Shown here: in pieces, positions 55,734-64,000 of the stretch
How the letters are laid out: every line of letters begins with the position of its first letter
Numbering within the stretch: position 1 is the stretch's first letter
Assembly: GCF_019097855.1 (NCBI RefSeq)
Contig: NZ_JAHRGL010000001.1
Coordinates: 248,001-312,000 of the forward strand
Length of the DNA stretch: 64,000 nucleotides
From: Geopseudomonas aromaticivorans
GTDB lineage: Bacteria > Pseudomonadota > Gammaproteobacteria > Pseudomonadales > Pseudomonadaceae
Reading direction: 5' to 3'
Notes under the pieces: generated by a model
What the model was told of the DNA's origin: nothing
The model's database searches: none
Seen by the model: the letters and a program-made list of their open reading frames with translations, nothing else
Program-made: the position numbers and the translations under genes

Positions 55734-56942
55734 TTACTCGTGGCTGGTCGCACCAATCTTGTGGATCGACAGGTCCGCGCCGTAGTACTCCTCCTCCGCA
55801 CTCAGACGGATACCCAGCGTGCGCTTCAGCACACCGTAGACCAGCAGGCCGCCGGCCAGCGCCAGCACGACACCCAGCCCGGTGCCGAGCAACTGGCTGA
55901 CCAGACTGACCCCGCCCACCCCGCCCAGCGCCTGCTGGCCGAAAATACCGCAGGCAATGCCGCCCCACAGGCCACACAGACCGTGCAACGGCCAGACGCC
56001 AAGCACGTCATCGATCTTCCAGCGGTTCTGCGTGGCGGTGAAAGCCCAGACGAACATCGCCCCCGCCACCGCACCGGTGAACAGCGCACCGACCGGGTGC
56101 ATCAGGTCGGAGCCGGCACACACCGCCACCAGCCCGGCCAGCGGCCCGTTGTGCAGGAAGCCGGGGTCGTTGCGCCCGACCAGCAGCGCGGCGAGGGTGC
56201 CGCCGACCATGGCCAGCAGCGAATTGACCGCCACCAGGCCACTGACGCCCTGCAGCGTCTGCGCACTCATCACGTTGAAGCCGAACCAGCCGACGATCAG
56301 GATCCACGACCCCAGCGCCAGGAACGGGATGTTCGACGGCGCGAAAGCCACCAGCCGACCATCGCGATAGCGGCCATTGCGGGTACCGAGCATCAGCACC
56401 GCCCCCAGCGCCAGCCAGCCACCGAACGCGTGCACCACGACCGAGCCGGCGAAATCGTGGAAGGCGGCACCGAAGCGCTCCAGCAGCCAGGCCTGAAAGC
56501 CGAAATTGCTATTCCAGACCATGCCCTCGAAGAACGGATAGATGAAGGAAACGATCAACACGGTCGCACAGAGCTGCGGCCCGAACCTCGAACGCTCCGC
56601 GATCCCGCCGGAGATGATCGCCGGAATCGCCGCGGCAAAGGTCAGCAGGAAGAAGAACTTCACCAGCGCATAACCATTGTCGGCGGTCAGTCCGCTGGCC
56701 GGCCCGAAGAAGTTCACGCCATAGGCCACCCAGTAGCCGATGAAGAAGTAGGCCAGACTGGAGACCGCGAAGTCGGCAAGGATCTTCGACAGCGCGTTGA
56801 CCTGGTTCTTCTGGCGGACGGTGCCGACCTCCAGAAAGGCAAACCCGGCATGCATGGCCAACACCATGACCGCGCCGAGCAGGATGAACAGAGTATTCGA
56901 CCCGTGGATCAGGCTTTCCACGGCACTATGCAGGTTTTCCAT
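55734..56942 (-). CDS. Ammonium transporter (Amt family)
   Basis: A 402-residue protein with 11 membrane helices. TLFILLGAVMVLAMHAGFAF, then EVGTVRQKNQVNALSKILAD start the channel. Family landmarks are FFLLTFAAAIPAIISGGIAE, DFAGSVVVHAFGGWLALG (conserved His of the pore) and GWFGFNVMS. The start at 56942 gives MENLHSAVESLI; an upstream in-frame ATG at 57074 would put about 44 extra residues in front. No glnK gene lies beside it, unlike the common glnK-amtB pair. Confidence 0.92.
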   Translation of the reverse strand: MENLHSAVESLIHGSNTLFILLGAVMVLAMHAGFAFLEVGTVRQKNQVNALSKILADFAVSSLAYFFIGYWVAYGVNFFGPASGLTADNGYALVKFFFLLTFAAAIPAIISGGIAERSRFGPQLCATVLIVSFIYPFFEGMVWNSNFGFQAWLLERFGAAFHDFAGSVVVHAFGGWLALGAVLMLGTRNGRYRDGRLVAFAPSNIPFLALGSWILIVGWFGFNVMSAQTLQGVSGLVAVNSLLAMVGGTLAALLVGRNDPGFLHNGPLAGLVAVCAGSDLMHPVGALFTGAVAGAMFVWAFTATQNRWKIDDVLGVWPLHGLCGLWGGIACGIFGQQALGGVGGVSLVSQLLGTGLGVVLALAGGLLVYGVLKRTLGIRLSAEEEYYGADLSIHKIGATSHE

Positions 56943-57543
56943 CAGCGCAATGCGCTCCTCAGCTGGGGCAGGAAGGCACCAAGGCGGATCATTTTCTGCC
57001 ATCCACGCACTACAGACGAGCGCGCGCACCATCCTGAAGCACTGATCACAATAGACCAGTCGGCCAGGAAACACCGGTCGGCAAGGCCAGCCTCGGTTGC
57101 TGGTTCTTGAAAATCAAGGGGTTGAGTACGTGTGGCAACATCCTGTTGGTCATCGCCCAGCCACTGCGCAAAGCTGGCACAGGCGCACACGCATTAAATT
57201 AATGCAAGCACTATGCCGGCACGCACCATGATCCGGCAGAAACGCCGCAATCACGCGCACAAGATCATGCAAAACAGCACATTCGCGTTCGACTTACGCG
57301 CCGGAAACCATTCCGGGCAGGGCTCATGCATCAATTGAGGCCAGCCGGCACTGAAATCGCGCGCACCGCCGAGCCTGTTACGGAAGCCTTGTGCCGCGAC
57401 TGCCCCCTCCAGGCAATCTCGAGCACCGAAATAGCGCTTCGAGGCAACTGGGGCCGCCCTGGCCAGGGGCGCGGAAGGAAAACTGGCCACATTCTTGCTT
57501 ACCTGCGCCGACCGCCCTTTCGGGCCGCACGCTGGAGCCCCTC
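56943..57543. other. Divergent intergenic region between amt and EAL genes
   Basis: This 601-bp region has no convincing gene. A short perfect dyad, GCATTAA-A-TTAATGC, lies at 57191-57205. The stretch 57391-57543 is open in frame with the EAL gene, so that protein could start earlier than annotated. I looked for a sigma-54 promoter for amt (TGGCAC-N5-TTGC) and did not find a match. Confidence 0.4.
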
Positions 57544-58764
57544 GTGTTCGATGGCCAACCCTTCGCCGTCTTCCAACCCGTTGTCGATACCGCCACTGGC
57601 CTGATTGCCGGGATAGAGGCACTCGCCCGCCTGCGCGACGCCGATGGTCACCTGCACTCGGCCGGCCCGCTGTTCGCCAATCCGAAAACCAACCAGGCCG
57701 CCCTGCGCCGCCTCGACCGCACGGTGCGCGACCAGGCGCTGCAGTCCCTGCACCAGGCGCCGACCGACTGGTTCCTCAGCCTGAACATTTCGCCCCGCTG
57801 GATCAGCCGCCTGCGCCCCGGCCAACCGCTGCCGAGCCTGCGCCAGCTCGAGGAGCTTGACGTTGCCCCGACTCGCGTGGTGTTCGAGATCACCGAACTC
57901 GGCGCCCCCAGCCAGCGCCTGATCGATGCGGTCCGGCAGTACCGCGCCGCCGGCGCACGCATTGCCGTGGACGACTTCGGCGCCGGCTACTCGCAGCTCG
58001 ACAGGGTTCTGGCCCTGCAGCCGGACATCCTCAAGCTGGACATGCGCCTGTTCCAGGCCGCGGCGCGCGGCGGGCCCAGCAGCGAGGTGGTCAAGGCGCT
58101 GGCGCAGATGGCGGAAAAGACCGGCTGCCAGATCATTGCCGAAGGCGTGGAGACCGAAGCCGAACTGGATTTCGCCCTCGAATGCGGCGCGCGCTATGTG
58201 CAAGGGTTTCTGTTCGCCGCCGGACAACCGGAGTTTTTCGCCAGCGACGCCTTCTCCAGGCGCTTCGCCACCCTGCGCGACCACTATGTGCAACGCAAAC
58301 TGGCCGAGCGCGCGCGCCTGATCGAGCTGCGTCGCCAGCTCGGTGAACTGATGGGCCAGCTGCGCCCGTGGGCCGAAAGCCGCGCCGGGGCCGGCGCCAT
58401 GCCGCTCATGACGGAGTATCCCTGGCTGCTGCGCATCTATCAGTGCGACCGCACCGGCAGCCAGGTCACCCCGAATATCGAACGCCAGGCTGGCGGCTGG
58501 CGCGAGGATCCCAGCTACCTGCGCCACAACTGGTCGTGGCGCCCCTACTTCCACCAGCTGCTGGCCGAAGGCCTGGATGAGTGGCGGCTGACCCTGTCAC
58601 CCACCTATCGCGACGCCACGACCAACCAGTACTGCCTGACGGCCGGCCAATGCATCGACAGCGGCCGCCGTCTGCTGCTGCTCGATATCGACGCCGCCGC
58701 GCTGAGCGCCTGCCCGCGAGTTGCCGCGTCGCGCCCTGTTCCGGTCGGACTCACCGCCTCCTGA
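57544..58764 (+). CDS. EAL-domain c-di-GMP phosphodiesterase with C-terminal sensor-like domain
   Basis: A 406-residue protein. The EAL domain (about 5-240) has all main residues: GIEALARL (EAL), [40 protein letters not shown] and [16 protein letters not shown]-dimers should be linearised to pGpG. The C-terminal 150 residues ([20 protein letters not shown], then [14 protein letters not shown]) resemble the PDC/Cache-like tail of YkuI-type EAL proteins and could sense a ligand. No membrane helix is seen. GTG at 57544 is chosen because GGAG lies 7 nt upstream; ATG at 57391 is possible. Confidence 0.85.
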   Translation: MFDGQPFAVFQPVVDTATGLIAGIEALARLRDADGHLHSAGPLFANPKTNQAALRRLDRTVRDQALQSLHQAPTDWFLSLNISPRWISRLRPGQPLPSLRQLEELDVAPTRVVFEITELGAPSQRLIDAVRQYRAAGARIAVDDFGAGYSQLDRVLALQPDILKLDMRLFQAAARGGPSSEVVKALAQMAEKTGCQIIAEGVETEAELDFALECGARYVQGFLFAAGQPEFFASDAFSRRFATLRDHYVQRKLAERARLIELRRQLGELMGQLRPWAESRAGAGAMPLMTEYPWLLRIYQCDRTGSQVTPNIERQAGGWREDPSYLRHNWSWRPYFHQLLAEGLDEWRLTLSPTYRDATTNQYCLTAGQCIDSGRRLLLLDIDAAALSACPRVAASRPVPVGLTAS

Positions 58765-58837
58765 GCAGGCTGTACGGAGCTTGCACGCCGACCGCGCAGC
58801 CCGCAAGCTGGAAATCCCCGACCGCGGAGGATCCGCT

Positions 58838-60169
58838 TTGGACTGGAATACCCTGCTTACCCGTGAACGCTTCGGCAAACCCGTACAGAGCTCTGAAGAG
58901 CTCGGCCGCAGCGCCTTTCACAAGGACCACGACCGCATCATCTTCTCCGGCGCCTTCCGCCGCCTGGGGCGCAAGACCCAAGTGCACCCGGTATCCAGCA
59001 ACGACCATATCCACACTCGCCTGACCCATAGCCTGGAAGTCGCCTGCGTCGGTCGCTCGCTGGGCATGCGCGTCGGCGAGATGCTGCGCGAGGCGCTGCC
59101 GCGCTGGTGCGACCCCGGCGATCTCGGCGTGATCGTGCAGTCCGCCTGCCTGGCCCATGACATCGGCAATCCGCCGTTCGGCCACTCCGGCGAGGACGCC
59201 ATCCGCCACTGGTTCCAGCAGGCCGACGAACGCGGCTGGCTGGATGCCCTGAGCGAGGCCGAGCGCGCCGACTTCCTCGGTTTCGAGGGCAACGCCCAAG
59301 GCTTTCGCGTGCTGACCCAGCTGGAGTACCACCAGTTCGACGGAGGCACCCGGCTGACCTACGCCACCCTCGGCAGCTACCTGAAATATCCCTGGACCGC
59401 CCGCCACGCCGACGCCCAGGGTTACAAGAAGCACAAGTTCGGCTGCTATCAGAGCGAGCTGCCGCTGCTCGAACAGATCGCCCGCAAGCTGGGCCTGCCG
59501 AAGCTGGAAAACGAACGCTGGGCACGCCATCCGCTGGTGTATCTGATGGAGGCGGCCGACGATATCTGCTACGGCCTGATCGACCTCGAAGACGGCCTGG
59601 AGATGGACCTGCTGGACTACCCGGAAGTCGAGGCGCTGCTCCTCGACCTGGTCGGCGACGACCTGCCGGAGACCTACCGCCAGCTCGGCCCCCGCGACTC
59701 GCGCCGGCGCAAGCTGGCGATCCTGCGCGGCAAGGCCATCGAGCACCTGACCAACGCCGCCGCCCGCGCCTTCGTCGCCCAGCACGACGCCCTGCTCGCC
59801 GGCAGCCTGGAGGGCGATCTGGTCGAGCACATGCACGGCCCGGCCAAGCAGTGCGTGCTGCGCGCCAAGGCTCTGGCGCGGGAAAAGATCTTCCAGGACA
59901 AGCGCAAGACCCTGCACGAGATCGGCGCCTATACCACCCTGGAGATCCTCCTCAACGCCTTTTGCGGCGCCGTACTGGAGCAGCATGGCGGGCGCACGCC
60001 GTCGTTCAAGAACCGGCGCATCCTCGACCTGCTCGGCAACAACGCGCCCGATCCCCACTGGCCGCTGTACAAGGCGTACATGCGGGTGATCGACTTCATC
60101 GCCGGGATGACCGACAGCTACGCCACCGAGATGGCCCGCGAGATGACTGGCCGTTCCAGCCCGGTGTGA
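58838..60169 (+). CDS. dgt: Deoxyguanosinetriphosphate triphosphohydrolase-like protein
   Basis: A 443-residue HD-domain dNTPase. It starts with a TTG codon (58838) with GCGGAGG 7 nt upstream, giving (M)[14 protein letters not shown], the family N-terminus. [20 protein letters not shown], then [16 protein letters not shown] and [16 protein letters not shown] carry the metal-binding His/Asp residues; [18 protein letters not shown] completes the site. It controls dNTP pools by removing triphosphate. It lies 73 bp after the EAL gene and could be cotranscribed. Confidence 0.94.
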   Translation: MDWNTLLTRERFGKPVQSSEELGRSAFHKDHDRIIFSGAFRRLGRKTQVHPVSSNDHIHTRLTHSLEVACVGRSLGMRVGEMLREALPRWCDPGDLGVIVQSACLAHDIGNPPFGHSGEDAIRHWFQQADERGWLDALSEAERADFLGFEGNAQGFRVLTQLEYHQFDGGTRLTYATLGSYLKYPWTARHADAQGYKKHKFGCYQSELPLLEQIARKLGLPKLENERWARHPLVYLMEAADDICYGLIDLEDGLEMDLLDYPEVEALLLDLVGDDLPETYRQLGPRDSRRRKLAILRGKAIEHLTNAAARAFVAQHDALLAGSLEGDLVEHMHGPAKQCVLRAKALAREKIFQDKRKTLHEIGAYTTLEILLNAFCGAVLEQHGGRTPSFKNRRILDLLGNNAPDPHWPLYKAYMRVIDFIAGMTDSYATEMAREMTGRSSPV

Positions 60170-60181
60170 TGTCCTGAAAAT

Positions 60182-60221
60182 GCAAAAGCCCCGCGTCACT
60201 GACGTGGCGCGGGGCTTTTGC
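60182..60221. terminator. Terminator between dgt and yggL
   Basis: GCAAAAGCCCCGCG and CGCGGGGCTTTTGC form a 14-bp stem with a 12-nt loop between the convergent dgt and yggL genes, giving T-rich ends in both directions. Confidence 0.88.
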
Positions 60222-60239
60222 CTGGAGCAGACGATCAGA

Positions 60240-60578
60240 TCAGGCGTTGATCGGCTTTTCCGGGTACCAGGCATCGGCCAGCTTGCCGAGGGTGTAGCTT
60301 TCCAGCTCGCTGCGGCCCTTGAGCCAGGCGTCGACCTTGGCGCGCTGCTCTTCGGTGACCGAGCCACGCTTGCCCAGGCAGACCATGCCGAACTCGTCGC
60401 AGCCGATGAAGATCATGTCGTTGTCGCTGATCGCTTCCTTGAGGAACTGCCCCAGGAAAGCATCGACGGCGACTTCGTCGAGGTCTTCGCGATAGTTGAG
60501 CAGCAGCTCGAAGCCGAGCTCCTGGAACTCGTCGACACAGAGCTTCTTGCGCAGACGGCGGGAGCGATTGGTAGCCAT
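60240..60578 (-). CDS. yggL: YggL-family protein (DUF469)
   Basis: A 112-residue protein starting MATNRSRRLRKKLCVDEFQE, with LGFELLLNYREDLDEVAVDA and NDMIFIGCDEFGMVCLG. This is YggL; the E. coli protein has been linked to binding of the 50S ribosomal subunit. The basic N-terminus fits RNA binding. It is divergent from dacB. Confidence 0.92.
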   Translation of the reverse strand: MATNRSRRLRKKLCVDEFQELGFELLLNYREDLDEVAVDAFLGQFLKEAISDNDMIFIGCDEFGMVCLGKRGSVTEEQRAKVDAWLKGRSELESYTLGKLADAWYPEKPINA

Positions 60579-60722
60579 GGGGGCATCCTTGAAAAGGGGT
60601 GGAGGTGCGGCACTCTACCAGCTTCTGCCCGGCAGGCCCACGGCAGGCGAGCCGTCCGGCACGCCAAAGCCCCGTTATAGGGCGTTTCGGGCATAATAAG
60701 AAATATTATTCAAACCGCGAAT

Positions 60723-62240
60723 GTGAGCCCTCTCGTGTTGTTCCGCGCGCCCAAGTCCTTGCTCGCCAAGGCATTGAAAATCGGCCGACCGCTGCGCCGG
60801 CTCGGCCTCGCCGGCCTGTGCCTGCCCATGCTCCTGCCGCTGCCCGCCGCTGCGGCAGCACTGCCGCCCCGGGTGGAGCAGGCGCTCAAGGCCAGCAAGA
60901 TCAACAGCGATGCGTTGTCGCTGGCACTGATCCCGCTCGACGGCCCCGGCACCGCCAGCTACTTCAACGCCGACGCGCCGGTGAACCCGGCCTCGACCAT
61001 GAAGCTGGTGACCACCTATGCCGCCCTCGAGCTGCTCGGCCCGACCTACCAGTGGAAGACCGGCTTCTACACCGACGGCCCGCTGCGCAACGGCGTGCTG
61101 CAGGGCAACCTCTACCTCAAGGGCGGCGGCGACCCGAAGCTGACCATGGAGCGCCTATGGCTGCTGCTGCGCGACCTGCGCAACGCCGGCGTGCAGCAGG
61201 TGCAGGGCGACCTGGTGCTGGAGCGCAACCACTTCCGTCCGGCACTGCACCCCTCGTTCAACGACGATGGCGGCGACTCCAGCAAGCCCTATCTGGTCGA
61301 GCCGGACCCGCTGATGGTCAACCTCAAGACCCTGCGCCTGATCGTCCGCGGCGAGGCGCGCGGCGCCGCCGTGCAGGTCGAGCCACCGATTCCGTACATC
61401 ACCATCGACAACCGGGTGCGCGTGACCGCCTCCGCGGCCTGCCCGAGCTGGCCGCAGGTGAACTACAACGTCCAGCCGCAGCAGGGCAACGGCCTGACCC
61501 TGGTGGCCACCGGGCAGATCCCGGAGGGCTGCAGCGGCCAGCGCTACATGTCGCTGCTCGACCATCCGACCTTCAGTGCCGGCGCCGTACGCGCGCTGTG
61601 GGGCGAACTGGGCGGCAGCATCCAGGGGCAGGACCGCCTGGCCGCCACCCCGGGCAACGCGCGCCTGCTGGCTCAGGCCTGGTCGCCGGATGTGGTGGAG
61701 ATCATTCGCGATATCAACAAGTACAGCAACAACACCATGGCCCGCCAGCTGTTCCTGTCGATCGGCGCGCGCCACCGCCTGCCCAGCGACCCGGACGATG
61801 CCGCGGCAGCCTACCGGGTGATCGACCAGTGGCTGACGCGCAAGGGCATCCGCGCGCCGCATCTGGTGCTGGAGAACGGCTCGGGACTGTCGCGCAACGA
61901 GCGCATCAGCGCGCGGGAAATGGCCGCCATGCTGCATGCGGCGTGGAACAGCCCGTATGCCGCCGAATACATCTCCTCGCTGCCGCTGGCGGCGATGGAC
62001 GGCACCCTGCGCAAGCGCATGCGCAACACGCCGCTGGCCGGCAACGCCCACCTGAAGACCGGCACCCTGAACAACGTCCGCGCCCTGGCCGGCTTCAGCC
62101 GCGACGCCCAGGGCCATACCTGGGCGGTGGTGGCGATCCTCAACCACCCGCGGCCGTGGGGCGCCTCGGCGATCCTCGATCAGATCCTCCAGGAACTCTA
62201 CCGGCAACCGGGCAATCTCAGCGCCAATGCTGGGCACTGA
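60723..62240 (+). CDS. dacB: D-alanyl-D-alanine carboxypeptidase/endopeptidase (PBP4)
   Basis: A 505-residue class C low-molecular-weight penicillin-binding protein, exported by a signal sequence (about 25-50, RRLGLAGLCLPMLLPLPAAA). The active motifs are S91-T-M-K94 (NPASTMKLVTTYAALELLG), SNN in DINKYSNNTMARQ, and KTG in AHLKTGTLNNVRALAGFS. A large insert domain lies between the first two, as in DacB. It trims and cuts peptidoglycan cross-links. GTG at 60723 is the likely start; GTG at 60735 is possible. Confidence 0.93.
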   Translation: MSPLVLFRAPKSLLAKALKIGRPLRRLGLAGLCLPMLLPLPAAAAALPPRVEQALKASKINSDALSLALIPLDGPGTASYFNADAPVNPASTMKLVTTYAALELLGPTYQWKTGFYTDGPLRNGVLQGNLYLKGGGDPKLTMERLWLLLRDLRNAGVQQVQGDLVLERNHFRPALHPSFNDDGGDSSKPYLVEPDPLMVNLKTLRLIVRGEARGAAVQVEPPIPYITIDNRVRVTASAACPSWPQVNYNVQPQQGNGLTLVATGQIPEGCSGQRYMSLLDHPTFSAGAVRALWGELGGSIQGQDRLAATPGNARLLAQAWSPDVVEIIRDINKYSNNTMARQLFLSIGARHRLPSDPDDAAAAYRVIDQWLTRKGIRAPHLVLENGSGLSRNERISAREMAAMLHAAWNSPYAAEYISSLPLAAMDGTLRKRMRNTPLAGNAHLKTGTLNNVRALAGFSRDAQGHTWAVVAILNHPRPWGASAILDQILQELYRQPGNLSANAGH

Positions 62241-62250
62241 GCCGACACGA

Positions 62251-62290
62251 AAAAGCCGCCTGACCGGGTGACGGACAGGCGGCTTTTTTG
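62251..62290. terminator. Terminator after dacB
   Basis: AAAAGCCGCCTG and CAGGCGGCTTTTTT make a strong stem followed by six T, 11 bp after the dacB stop. The A-run on the left lets it also serve the leftward rlmKL transcript. Confidence 0.9.
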
Positions 62291-62397
62291 TGTGCTGGAA
62301 ACGTCGGAGGACTAGCCGCACAGCAGCCTAATCCACCAGCGGCACCGCCCAGGTGCCGCTGGGCGGCATGGGTGGATTACGCGCGGCCAAACCCCTC

Positions 62398-64000
62398 CTA
62401 GCGGGCGGTCATGCGCCAGGCGCGGTGGATCTTCGGGTTGCGGACGAAATCCGGATCGAGGGTCTGCGCGCTGATCTCCTCCACCGCGTAACGCTCCGCC
62501 AGTGACGGGTCGAGCTGGAACTTGCGGAAGTTATTGGAGAAGTACAGCACGCCGCCGCGGGCCAGGCGGGCCATGGCCAGATCCAGCAGGCGCACATGGT
62601 CGCGCTGGATGTCGAACACCCCCTCCATGCGCTTGGAGTTGGAGAAGGTCGGCGGATCGATGAAGATCAGCTCGTATTCGCCGCGATCGGCTTCCAGCCA
62701 CTCCATCACGTCGCCCTGCTCGAGCTTGTGCTTGTCGGAGAAGCCGTTGAGCGCCAGGTTGCGCCGCGCCCAGTCCAGGTAGGTCTTCGACAGGTCGACG
62801 CTGGTGGTGCTGCGCGCACCGCCCTTGGCCGCATGCACGGTGGCCGTCGCCGTGTAGCAGTACAGGTTGAGGAAGCGCTTGCCGGCGGCTTCCTTCTGGA
62901 TGCGCAGGCGCAGCGGCCGGTGGTCGAGGAACAGGCCGGTATCCAGATAGTCGGTCAGGTTGACCAGCAGCTTCACGCCACCCTCGCCGACCTCCATGAA
63001 GCGGCCCTGCTGGTCCTGGCGCTCGTACTGCTTCTTGCCGACCTGGCGCTCGCGGCGCTTGATCACCACCCGCGCAGGATCCATGTCCAGCGCCTGGGGA
63101 ATCGCCGCCAGGGCATCGAGCAGGCGCGCCTGGGCCTTGTCCGGGTCGATAGAACGCGGCGGCGCGTATTCCTGCACGTGCACCCAGTCGGCGTACAGAT
63201 CCACCGCCAGGGCGTATTCGGGCATGTCGGCATCGTACAGGCGGTAGCACTCGACGCCTTCGCGGCGCGCCCACTTGCCCAGGGTCTTGAGGTTCTTCTG
63301 CAGGCGGTTGGCGAACATCTGCCCGCCCTCGGACAGCCGCGCCGGCTCGCTGCGCACCGCCGGCGGGCGCTCGACCAGCTGGCCGCCGATCATCCGCGCC
63401 TGGCTCGGCGCCGGCTGCGCGGCCGACTCGTTGCGGCCAGTGACGAACTGATCGGGCAGCACCTTGAACAGCAGCAGCTTGCACGGCAGCGCGCCGTTCC
63501 AGAAGGCGTACTGCTTGTGGCTGCGGATGCCCATGCGCTTACCCAGTTCCGGAGCGCCGGTGAAGACCGCCGCCTCCCAGTTCAGGCAGGACTGGCGCAG
63601 GCGCTCGCCGAGGTTCTGGTAGAGGTACAGCAGGCTGGCTTCGTCACCGAGGCGCTCGCCATAGGGCGGGTTGCACACCACCAGGCCCGTCTGGTTCTGG
63701 TCCGGACGCGGCTCGAAGGTGGCCAGCTCGCCCTGGTAGATCTTCACCCATTCGCTCAGGCCGGCGCGCTCGACGTTGTTGCGCCCCGGCTGGATCAGCC
63801 GCGGATCGGCCTCGTAGCCGCGGATCCACAGCGGCGGACGGGCCAGGCCGGCAGCGGCACGCGCCTCGGCTTCGCCGTGCAGCTTGCTCCACAGCGCCGG
63901 CACGTGGCCGAGCCAGTTGGAGAAGCCCCACTTCTCGCGCTTAAGGTTGGGCGCGATATCGGCGGCCATCATCCCGGCCTCAACTAGGAAGGTGCCGACG
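62398..64000 (-). CDS. rlmKL: Bifunctional 23S rRNA methyltransferase RlmKL, C-terminal 533 codons (partial)
   Basis: The frame read leftward enters from the right edge without a stop and ends TAG at 62398. The first residues (VGTFLVEAGMMAADIAPNLK) fall inside the N-terminal methyltransferase (RlmL, m2G2445), so the THUMP domain and true start lie outside. GLVVCNPPYGERLGDEASL is the NPPY motif of that domain. The second half is RlmK (m7G2069): VIKRRERQVGKKQYERQ, FLDHRPLRLRIQKEAAGKRF, NLYCYTATATVHAAKGGARS (SAM loop) and ELIFIDPPTFSNSKRM. The internal Met at 63972 is not the start. Confidence 0.94.
   Translation of the reverse strand, partial: VGTFLVEAGMMAADIAPNLKREKWGFSNWLGHVPALWSKLHGEAEARAAAGLARPPLWIRGYEADPRLIQPGRNNVERAGLSEWVKIYQGELATFEPRPDQNQTGLVVCNPPYGERLGDEASLLYLYQNLGERLRQSCLNWEAAVFTGAPELGKRMGIRSHKQYAFWNGALPCKLLLFKVLPDQFVTGRNESAAQPAPSQARMIGGQLVERPPAVRSEPARLSEGGQMFANRLQKNLKTLGKWARREGVECYRLYDADMPEYALAVDLYADWVHVQEYAPPRSIDPDKAQARLLDALAAIPQALDMDPARVVIKRRERQVGKKQYERQDQQGRFMEVGEGGVKLLVNLTDYLDTGLFLDHRPLRLRIQKEAAGKRFLNLYCYTATATVHAAKGGARSTTSVDLSKTYLDWARRNLALNGFSDKHKLEQGDVMEWLEADRGEYELIFIDPPTFSNSKRMEGVFDIQRDHVRLLDLAMARLARGGVLYFSNNFRKFQLDPSLAERYAVEEISAQTLDPDFVRNPKIHRAWRMTAR

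Overview
The window is a 64-kb piece of a GC-rich gammaproteobacterial chromosome. Gene content and order point to the genus Pseudomonas: the block fghA / adhC / ispF / truD / surE / pcm / nlpD / rpoS / rsmZ, the rnd-ycgL pair, an OprD porin, and Gac/Rsm RNA architecture. I cannot name the species. No phage, transposase, CRISPR array, rRNA or tRNA was recognised. Nearly all genes share one GC-rich codon style, so this looks like core genome with accessory surface and signalling functions.

1-11.3 kb: the first 1966 codons of a giant repetitive adhesin of the LapA/MapA type, on the minus strand and running off the left edge. It has an N-terminal retention module and a TAAG site of the LapG-cleavage type. 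Diverging from it is a dedicated type I secretion system: TolC-like outer membrane protein, LapB-like ABC ATPase and LapC-like membrane fusion protein. lapD and lapG are not next to it.

11.3-20.2 kb: a DTW-domain tRNA-modifying enzyme and a DMT transporter, then a probable four-gene operon read leftward: MoxR ATPase, large hybrid sensor kinase, HD-GYP response regulator, VWA protein. The two signalling genes sit between members of what is normally an adjacent MoxR/VWA pair.

20.3-30.2 kb: cysM, a cold-shock protein with a long leader, class II amidotransferase, oligopeptidase B, a gluzincin-like peptidase, ycgN, a Met-rich lipoprotein, ycgL-rnd and a sulfurtransferase.

30.2-38.9 kb: the small RNA rsmZ with a perfect GacA box about 180 bp upstream, then rpoS-nlpD-pcm-surE-truD-ispF read leftward, and the formaldehyde detoxification pair fghA/adhC with a divergent LysR regulator.

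38.9-54.1 kb: housekeeping and small envelope genes: a DUF533 protein, an OYE-family reductase, recJ, yaeQ, a diguanylate cyclase, a CoA transferase, the DUF1049 gene with ihfB, a COG3650 lipoprotein, a GAPDH-family dehydrogenase, a glycine-zipper lipoprotein, pdxH, an OmpA-like lipoprotein, a glutaredoxin-like protein and a CPA2 antiporter.

54.3-64 kb: an OprD porin with an A-rich translation start region, an ammonium transporter, an EAL phosphodiesterase, dgt, yggL, dacB and the C-terminal part of rlmKL, which runs off the right edge.

A recurring theme is control of surface attachment. The adhesin and its exporter lie in the same window as three c-di-GMP genes (HD-GYP, GGDEF, EAL), rsmZ and rpoS. 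That these act on the adhesin is inference from LapA biology, not something the sequence proves.
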